DNA from: Chloroflexota bacterium
Lineage (GTDB): Bacteria > Chloroflexota > Anaerolineae > Anaerolineales > Anaerolineaceae
NCBI GenBank assembly: GCA_023434145.1
Contig: JAEYTI010000363.1
Coordinates: 1 to 12,101 of the forward strand
DNA length: 12,101 nucleotides
Direction of reading: 5' to 3'
Shown here: in pieces, positions 7,254-12,101 of the stretch
How the letters are laid out: every line of letters starts with the position of its first letter
Numbering within the stretch: position 1 is the stretch's first letter
Position numbers and translations under genes: made by a program
The notes under the pieces: generated by a model
Databases searched by the model: none
Seen by the model: only the letters and a program-made list of their open reading frames with translations
What the model was told of the DNA's origin: nothing

Positions 7254-9437
7254 TCAGGGCGTCACTGCACCAGGCGCGCCTTTTTCCGTATCAATCGCTT
7301 TCAGGTTGTAATAGGCCTCGATAACTTTCGCAACCACAGGGCCTGCAACGGCAGCGCCCTCTCCACCATTATACACGAAAGCTACCACTGCAATCTCCGG
7401 GTCGTTGTAGGGCGCGTACCCAAAGTACCAGGAGTGGGTAGGCCAGTTTCCATAGGAACAGCGGAGCTGCTCCTGCGCGATTTCGTCGCAGTATTCGGCG
7501 GTGCCGGTCTTTCCCGCGGTGAGAATGCCTTTCCCGTCTTCGATCGGCACATCGCGGAAGAAAATGGTCCTTGCTGTACCCTCGGTCACCACCAAGCGCA
7601 TGGCCTGTTTCGCCAGGTCCACCACCCATGAATCAACAGATTTCTTCTCGCCAGTGCGGATACTGTTCTCATCGTAGACATTAATCACGGGGTCGCTGGT
7701 AATATCCCAAATGAGATCTGGCTCAAATGGCTTGATCACATTGCCTTCCGAGTCCAGAATCTCGCGCACAATGGTCGGGCGCATGTACTTGCCATCGTTT
7801 GCCAGAATAGAGGCAGACACAACCACCTGGAGCGGCGTGGAAAGGATCAGGCCCTGGCCCATGGATGCGATGTACGTGTCGCCGGTGGTCCAGCTTTCGC
7901 CCTGGTTCTGACGCTTCCAGTCGGGGTCTGGGATCAGCCCATCCTGCTCGCCCGGCAGCTCAATGCCGGTTGGCTCGTTGTAACCCAACGCCTTGGAATA
8001 CTCTCCAAGTCGCCAGATGCCCAGGCCGCTGCCTTCGACTTCATCTTTAAAGCCGCCACCGATCTTATAGAAGTACACATCACATGACTCTGCCACGCCT
8101 CTCAACCAATCAACGTTGCCATGGCCGCCCGTCTTGTAGGTCCAGCAGACGTACGGGCGTTCGCGGGTGACCGGAGCATTAGGAAGCGCGCGCTCTTCCA
8201 AGTAGATGGTGCCGGGATCATTCAAAATCTGTTGAGGGGAAACGATCCGTTCATTTAATGCTCCGATGGCGGTAGGCATCTTGAACACCGAGCCGGGCGG
8301 GTATTCACCGGAGATGGCTTTGTTCAGCAGCGGTTTTGCGGGATCGCTCTCCAACTGGTTGTAGTAGTAGCCGGAAATCTGGCGGGCAAAGCGGTTGTTC
8401 TCGTAATTTGGGTAGGAAACCATTGCCAGAATCTCGCCGGTTTTGGGGTTCATTGCCACAACAACCCCGCTGCGCATGCGCAGCTCGCCGAAATACGTAT
8501 TCCAGAAGTCCAGCTCACCGATCAAGGCCTGGCGGGCAGCCTGCTGTAAGCGGATGTCGATGGTCAGGCGGACGTTATTGCCCGGCACCGGCTTGATCGG
8601 CTCGGCCAGGTTGCGCAGCTCGCGCCCGGCCACGTCTACTTCCACCATGCGCTGGCCGTTGGTGCCGCCCAAAATCTCCTGCAAGGAGTTTTCGACCCCG
8701 GCATAGCCCACGCGGTCGCGGTTCGGAACAAAACCTTTCTCGCGGTAGTAATCTTCCAAAAAGATGTTCAGCTCGGGGATGTTGGCCGGGACGGGGCCGA
8801 GGAAGCCAATCAGCTCGGCCGTAAATTCGCCGGTGGGGTAATCGCGCACGGGTTCTACCTCGATGCCCACACCGGGCATATCACCTGCCAGCTCGCGCAC
8901 GCGCATGGCGGTATCCTGGCTCACATTGCACGCCACCCGCACCGGATCATACGGCGACGTTGTATCCTGGATGTAGACGATTTCTTTGATGCCCAGTGCC
9001 GTCTCGCACGGCTTGAAAAGCATCACTGCCTCATCGGTCAGCTCGCCGTTTACTACGCCGGCGCTTACCGGAACACCGATCAACCTCGAAAGCTTGCGGT
9101 ACACGTCTTGGATCGCGCCCGGGACGGGGTCTGTTGGATCGTTATATAGGAAGGGCAGCAGTCCGGGCAGGTACGCCGGCGTGATGGTGACGTTGTATGA
9201 GGCCACATTCCGCGCAAGCACCACCCCGTTGCGGTCATAGATAATGCCGCGTTGGGTCGGGTCGCTGACCAGTGTGGTGCGGTTTTCATCCGCCTGGGCC
9301 AAAAATTCTGGCCCCTGGACGACCTGTAAATCGAAAAGGCGGTAAGCGTAGAAGAAAAACAACGCCAGCACCAGTGCATAAACAAACCACAAGCGCCAGG
9401 GCTCCAGTTTTGTTTCTATTGGACTATGATCGTTCAT
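7254..9437 (-). CDS. mrdA: Penicillin-binding protein 2, elongasome transpeptidase
   Basis: This class B PBP crosslinks peptidoglycan with RodA during lateral wall growth. The 727-residue protein has a short cytoplasmic N-terminus, one membrane anchor (about 16-34, WFVYALVLALFFFYAY), a pedestal/dimerisation domain (about 60-280, with RGIIYDRNGVVLA) and a C-terminal transpeptidase. Catalytic motifs are SVFK (nucleophile Ser383, Lys386), SCD (451-453, the SxN-motif position, the form usual in PBP2) and KTG (643-645). Two cysteines, C650 and C660, closely follow KTG outside the membrane and might form a disulfide. The protein is longer than E. coli PBP2 (about 633). Its ATG overlaps the mreD stop as ATGA, and GGAAGG lies upstream. 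It sits inside mreBCD-mrdA-minCDE-rodA, which assigns it to elongation rather than division. Confidence 0.93.
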   Translation of the reverse strand: MNDHSPIETKLEPWRLWFVYALVLALFFFYAYRLFDLQVVQGPEFLAQADENRTTLVSDPTQRGIIYDRNGVVLARNVASYNVTITPAYLPGLLPFLYNDPTDPVPGAIQDVYRKLSRLIGVPVSAGVVNGELTDEAVMLFKPCETALGIKEIVYIQDTTSPYDPVRVACNVSQDTAMRVRELAGDMPGVGIEVEPVRDYPTGEFTAELIGFLGPVPANIPELNIFLEDYYREKGFVPNRDRVGYAGVENSLQEILGGTNGQRMVEVDVAGRELRNLAEPIKPVPGNNVRLTIDIRLQQAARQALIGELDFWNTYFGELRMRSGVVVAMNPKTGEILAMVSYPNYENNRFARQISGYYYNQLESDPAKPLLNKAISGEYPPGSVFKMPTAIGALNERIVSPQQILNDPGTIYLEERALPNAPVTRERPYVCWTYKTGGHGNVDWLRGVAESCDVYFYKIGGGFKDEVEGSGLGIWRLGEYSKALGYNEPTGIELPGEQDGLIPDPDWKRQNQGESWTTGDTYIASMGQGLILSTPLQVVVSASILANDGKYMRPTIVREILDSEGNVIKPFEPDLIWDITSDPVINVYDENSIRTGEKKSVDSWVVDLAKQAMRLVVTEGTARTIFFRDVPIEDGKGILTAGKTGTAEYCDEIAQEQLRCSYGNWPTHSWYFGYAPYNDPEIAVVAFVYNGGEGAAVAGPVVAKVIEAYYNLKAIDTEKGAPGAVTP

Positions 9438-9934
9438 ACCTCAATCCCTTCCGGATACACCCACTGCGCCAGGTCTGTGACCATTGCATGGATCGGCAGC
9501 GCCAGCAGCAGGTTCAGGAGCGTGCCCGGTAGTACCACCAGGTTCAGGCTGTCGACTAGGGGCAGCGGCGTGCCGTTGAAGATCAGCACACCCATCACCA
9601 GCCCCTGATACAGCACCGAACCGGCAAAAGTGACAACAAACATCGCCAGAATGGGCGTTTGCCACACCCGGCGGCGGATAATGCGCGCGATGGCAGTGAT
9701 CATCAGGTAACCAATGACAGGCACCAGCAGCGGCAACGCGGAGATCACCCCTACCATTACCCCAGCCATCAGCGTCCATAACCACGTTGAGCGCCCGCGA
9801 TCCTGCAAAGCCCAGGCTGCCAGCACCAGCAGCACCAGATCGGCAGTGCCGTTGAGCAGCGGCAGGCTGCCAACGATGACCGTTTGGAGCATCAACACAA
9901 CAATGAGGATGGGGATGGCGAGCAGGGTAGACAC
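9434..9934 (-). CDS. mreD: MreD, rod shape-determining membrane protein
   Basis: MreD is a small integral membrane protein of the elongasome that links MreC, PBP2 and RodA. The 166 residues are almost entirely hydrophobic, with about five membrane segments, starting at STLLAIPILIVVLMLQTVI, and a basic loop (RIIRRRV) in the middle. The sequence is poorly conserved in this family, so the call leans on length, topology and position between mreC and mrdA. The start is GTG at 9934, 12 bases after the mreC TAA. No Shine-Dalgarno site is visible; the gap is an eight-A run flanked by ACG and CGTG. An internal ATG at residue 16 also lacks a ribosome site. Translation therefore probably depends on ribosomes arriving from mreC. 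Confidence 0.88.
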   Translation of the reverse strand: MSTLLAIPILIVVLMLQTVIVGSLPLLNGTADLVLLVLAAWALQDRGRSTWLWTLMAGVMVGVISALPLLVPVIGYLMITAIARIIRRRVWQTPILAMFVVTFAGSVLYQGLVMGVLIFNGTPLPLVDSLNLVVLPGTLLNLLLALPIHAMVTDLAQWVYPEGIEV

Positions 9935-9946
9935 GTTTTTTTTCGT

Positions 9947-10795
9947 TTATGGCAGGGCTGAATCTTCAATCAGCGGCGAGAGATCGATCGGTATGAAGTC
10001 CGTTACGACCAGCACAGCGCGCAGATCGGTAAAATCAACCACGGGCTGCACCGAGGCTGTTTGGAACAGCGCCGTCTCCAGCTTGCGAACTGAGGCTACC
10101 TGCCCCACCAAAATATTGCTTGGATACGTACCGCCCAAACCAGAGGTGAGGATGAGCTCGCCGGGATGGATCTGCGCTTGCTGCGGAACCATATCCAGAA
10201 TCAGGTCGCCGGTGACCGAGCCGGTGAGCATGGCATCGGCATTGGCAACCGGCAAGCTTACATTGACCGCTGAGTCGGGGTCGGTGATAAGCTGCACGCG
10301 GGCGGCGTTTGCGGTCACCGCATCGATACGGCCCACCAGCCCCTCTGCGGTTAGCACGGGCATGCCGCGCCGTAGCCCATCATCTGAGCCGCGGTCGATT
10401 AGTACGTAGCGCATAAACGGGTTGGTATCGCGCCCAATCACCAGCGCGGCGACGTAGTCGCGGTTTGGGTTGGTGCGCGCCATGTTCAGAAGGGCGTAGT
10501 AGACCTCGTTATCCTTCTGCTGTTCTTGCAGTTCTACCAGCTCGCTGCGCAAAGAAGCGTTTTCAGAGCGAAGCTGCTCTACTTCTACGCGCAGCGCCGT
10601 CATATCACTGGGCGCGCTGAGAAGCATGTAGACGGCGCTATACCGCCCAGACAGCCAGCGCTGCGCCCCAACCAGCGGTTCCGAGACGACTCGCACGACC
10701 GGGGCCAGGTAGCCGCTCAATGCCAGCAGCATCAGGCCGCCGGTGATCAGAATTACCGCGCCTGTTCGCCACGTCCTTTGTAAAAAATCCCTCAT
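9947..10795 (-). CDS. mreC: MreC, rod shape-determining protein
   Basis: MreC is a bitopic elongasome scaffold that activates PBP2 and RodA from outside the cytoplasmic membrane. The 282-residue protein has a basic N-terminus, one membrane segment (about 12-30, GAVILITGGLMLLALSGYL) and a coiled coil (about 66-95, LRVEVEQLRSENASLRSEL). Two beta-barrel lobes follow, containing the family motif DRGSDDGLRRGMPVLTAEG (134-152) and SGLGGTYPSNILVGQV (218-233). The ATG at 10795 has no good Shine-Dalgarno site. A 103-base gap with a small hairpin separates it from mreB. Its TAA is 12 bases before mreD. Confidence 0.94.
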   Translation of the reverse strand: MRDFLQRTWRTGAVILITGGLMLLALSGYLAPVVRVVSEPLVGAQRWLSGRYSAVYMLLSAPSDMTALRVEVEQLRSENASLRSELVELQEQQKDNEVYYALLNMARTNPNRDYVAALVIGRDTNPFMRYVLIDRGSDDGLRRGMPVLTAEGLVGRIDAVTANAARVQLITDPDSAVNVSLPVANADAMLTGSVTGDLILDMVPQQAQIHPGELILTSGLGGTYPSNILVGQVASVRKLETALFQTASVQPVVDFTDLRAVLVVTDFIPIDLSPLIEDSALP

Positions 10796-10829
10796 GCTAA
10801 CGTTCTTGGTTTCAATCTCATATCATGGT

Positions 10830-10849
10830 ATCCGGCAGAACGGCCGGAT
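10830..10849. other. Small hairpin in the mreB-mreC gap
   Basis: A 7-bp stem (ATCCGGC / GCCGGAT, arms 10830-10836 and 10843-10849) closes a 6-base loop. On the minus strand it is followed by ACCATGATATG, so no U-tract is present. It lies 49 bases after the mreB stop and 34 bases before mreC. It could stabilise the mreB end of the mRNA or cause partial read-through; a full terminator is unlikely. Confidence 0.5.
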
Positions 10850-10898
10850 GGGTGTTTTGCGATCACCGGCCCAGGCAATGGACCGTGGCTATTGTACC

Positions 10899-11969
10899 CT
10901 ACGATCGGGGGCGCGAACCGTTGCGCTCAACATCCGCCAGATAGAGGGCGAACCGGTCGAGGTCTTCAACGATCATGCCCGCGCCGCGCGCCACGCACGT
11001 CATCGGGTCTTCCGCCACCCAAACGCGCAGGCGCAGATCCTCCGAAAGCCGGTCGGACAGCCCGCCGAGCTGTGCCCCACCACCGGCCAAACAAACGCCG
11101 GTTTCGATCAGATCCGCCACGATTTCAGGCGGAGCCTCGTCGAGCGCATCTTTGATGGTATCCACGATCACCTGGATCGACCCGGCAATGCTTTCGCGGA
11201 TTTCGACTGAGGAAATTTCGATCGCCTCGGGCAGGCCTGTCACAAGGTTGCGCCCGCGCACGATCATGGTCTTCTCGTTCTGTAGGGGATAAGCAGAAGC
11301 GATCTGCATCTTCACCTGTTCCGACATACGCTCGCCAATGAACAGGTTGTATTTGTTGCGAATGTAGTTGATGATATCCTGGTCCAGCTCGTCACCGGCT
11401 ACGCGCAGCGAACGAGAGACGACGATGCGCCCGGTGGAGATGATGGCGACCTCTGTCGTGCCGCCGCCGATATCGACGATCATGCTCCCGCGCACTTCGC
11501 TGACGGGCAAACCGGCCCCCAGCGCAGCCGCGCGCGGCTCTTCTACCAGGTGCACTTCGCGCGCACCGGCTGCCATGGCCGCATCGTATACGGCGTGCTT
11601 TTCCACTTCTGTTGCGCCGGAAGGAATGCCGATGACAACGCGAGGCAGGGGCATGGGTACGACACTCTGCTGGTGTGCCTTGCCGATGAAATAACCCAGC
11701 ATGGCTTTGGTGATCTCAAACTCGGAGATTACCCCGTCACGGAGCGGGCGCACGGCAATCACGTCGGCGGGCGTACGGCCAACCATCTCTTTTGCGAAAG
11801 TTCCAACGGCCAGCGGCTGGCGGGAACGCTTTTCAATGGTGACCCAGGACGGCTCGTTGATAACAATACCCTTGCCGCGCACGTGCACGAGGGTATTGGC
11901 CGTGCCCAGGTCAATCCCAATATCGAGCGAGAACAAACCCAGCAACCACTTAAATGGATTGAATGCCAA
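10899..11969 (-). CDS. mreB: MreB, actin-like rod shape-determining protein
   Basis: MreB forms ATP-dependent, membrane-bound filaments that guide the elongasome. The 356-residue protein carries the actin-fold nucleotide motifs: phosphate 1 DIGIDLGTANTLV (16-28), GIPSGATEVEKHAV (114-127), EEPRAAALGAGLPV (143-156), phosphate 2 VDIGGGTTEVAI (165-176) and the adenosine motif LAGGGAQLGGL (294-304). The N-terminal stretch AFNPFKWLLGLFS before the fold is hydrophobic and amphipathic and may help membrane binding. The start is TTG at 11969 with AAGGAG 9 bases upstream; no in-frame ATG lies before the conserved fold. As the first gene after a promoter region, it probably opens the shape operon. Confidence 0.97.
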   Translation of the reverse strand: MAFNPFKWLLGLFSLDIGIDLGTANTLVHVRGKGIVINEPSWVTIEKRSRQPLAVGTFAKEMVGRTPADVIAVRPLRDGVISEFEITKAMLGYFIGKAHQQSVVPMPLPRVVIGIPSGATEVEKHAVYDAAMAAGAREVHLVEEPRAAALGAGLPVSEVRGSMIVDIGGGTTEVAIISTGRIVVSRSLRVAGDELDQDIINYIRNKYNLFIGERMSEQVKMQIASAYPLQNEKTMIVRGRNLVTGLPEAIEISSVEIRESIAGSIQVIVDTIKDALDEAPPEIVADLIETGVCLAGGGAQLGGLSDRLSEDLRLRVWVAEDPMTCVARGAGMIVEDLDRFALYLADVERNGSRPRS

Positions 11970-11978
11970 TGACGGAAG

Positions 11979-11984
11979 CTCCTT
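11979..11984 (-). promoter_or_regulatory. Shine-Dalgarno site for mreB (TTG start)
   Basis: AAGGAG on the minus strand lies 9 bases before the TTG at 11969. It supports a non-ATG start for mreB. Confidence 0.7.
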
Positions 11985-11991
11985 GTTTCCT

Positions 11992-11997
11992 ATTATA
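11992..11997 (-). promoter_or_regulatory. Second -10-like TATAAT upstream of mreB
   Basis: A perfect TATAAT is present on the minus strand at 11997-11992. There is no good -35 box at 16-18 bases. Its transcript would begin only a few bases before the mreB ribosome site, giving a very short leader. It is a weaker candidate than the box at 12018-12023. Confidence 0.3.
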
Positions 11998-12017
11998 ACG
12001 GTAAAGCTTGAGATTTC

Positions 12018-12026
12018 ATTATACCA
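12018..12026 (-). promoter_or_regulatory. Extended -10 promoter upstream of mreB
   Basis: On the minus strand TGG precedes a perfect TATAAT (12023-12018), the TGnTATAAT form of an extended -10 element. No clear TTGACA-like box lies 16-18 bases further upstream, which an extended -10 can tolerate. Transcription would begin near 12011, about 42 bases before the mreB TTG. This is the best candidate promoter for the mre-min-rod cluster. Confidence 0.55.
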
Positions 12027-12101
12027 TGCAGCAAGCCCGGTTCGATATCTGCCATAAAAAGCGTATATATTTTCTCAAGGCGGTGGTTTATGGAGTTCGT
12101 G

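Noticed and set aside
12090..12101. Start of a divergent plus-strand gene (ATGGAGTTCGTG at the edge)
   Set aside because: Only four codons are visible. AAGG lies upstream, but the possible promoter is poor, so it cannot be supported.

Overview
The window is a densely packed chromosomal block in which every confident gene lies on the minus strand. The features therefore read from right to left in transcription order. Protein signatures are bacterial throughout. The combination of a complete mreBCD-PBP2-minCDE-rodA cluster, a true glutaminyl-tRNA synthetase, fairly GC-rich DNA and several TTG/GTG starts behind good Shine-Dalgarno sites fits a rod-shaped or filamentous member of the Chloroflexota, possibly Anaerolineae. 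That assignment is inference, because no 16S or other phylogenetic marker was compared.

Right part (about 12030 down to 4184): a cell-shape and division-site cluster. A likely promoter region with two TATAAT boxes precedes mreB (TTG start). It is followed by mreC, mreD, the elongasome transpeptidase PBP2 (mrdA), the division-site regulators minC, minD and minE, and the SEDS glycosyltransferase rodA. Spacing is tight (mreD/mrdA overlap as ATGA, minD/minE are 1 base apart, minE/rodA 5 bases apart), which suggests one or two long transcripts. MreB, MreC, MreD, PBP2 and RodA together build lateral wall peptidoglycan. MinC, MinD and MinE keep the FtsZ ring away from the poles.

Middle-left part (4089 down to 911): a translation pair. 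gltX (glutamyl-tRNA synthetase) overlaps glnS (glutaminyl-tRNA synthetase) by ATGA. Just beyond glnS lies a tRNA-Gln(CUG) gene with its own near-consensus promoter and an intrinsic terminator, so a synthetase and its cognate tRNA are neighbours.

Left end (1-582): a small protein of repeated short beta units resembling the 4-fold beta flower family, with a terminator-like hairpin after it, and possibly the last few codons of a plus-strand gene at the edge.

The most unusual non-coding feature is a set of three long, perfect inverted repeats (arms of 27, 24 and 19 bp). Each sits within 0-7 bases of a stop codon (rodA, minC, glnS). Their sequences differ, but all have a T-rich 5' arm and an A-rich 3' arm and no U-tract, so they do not look like ordinary intrinsic terminators. 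No CRISPR array, insertion sequence or phage gene was seen. Most of the window is conserved core machinery, and I found no clear case for an entirely new multi-gene system.
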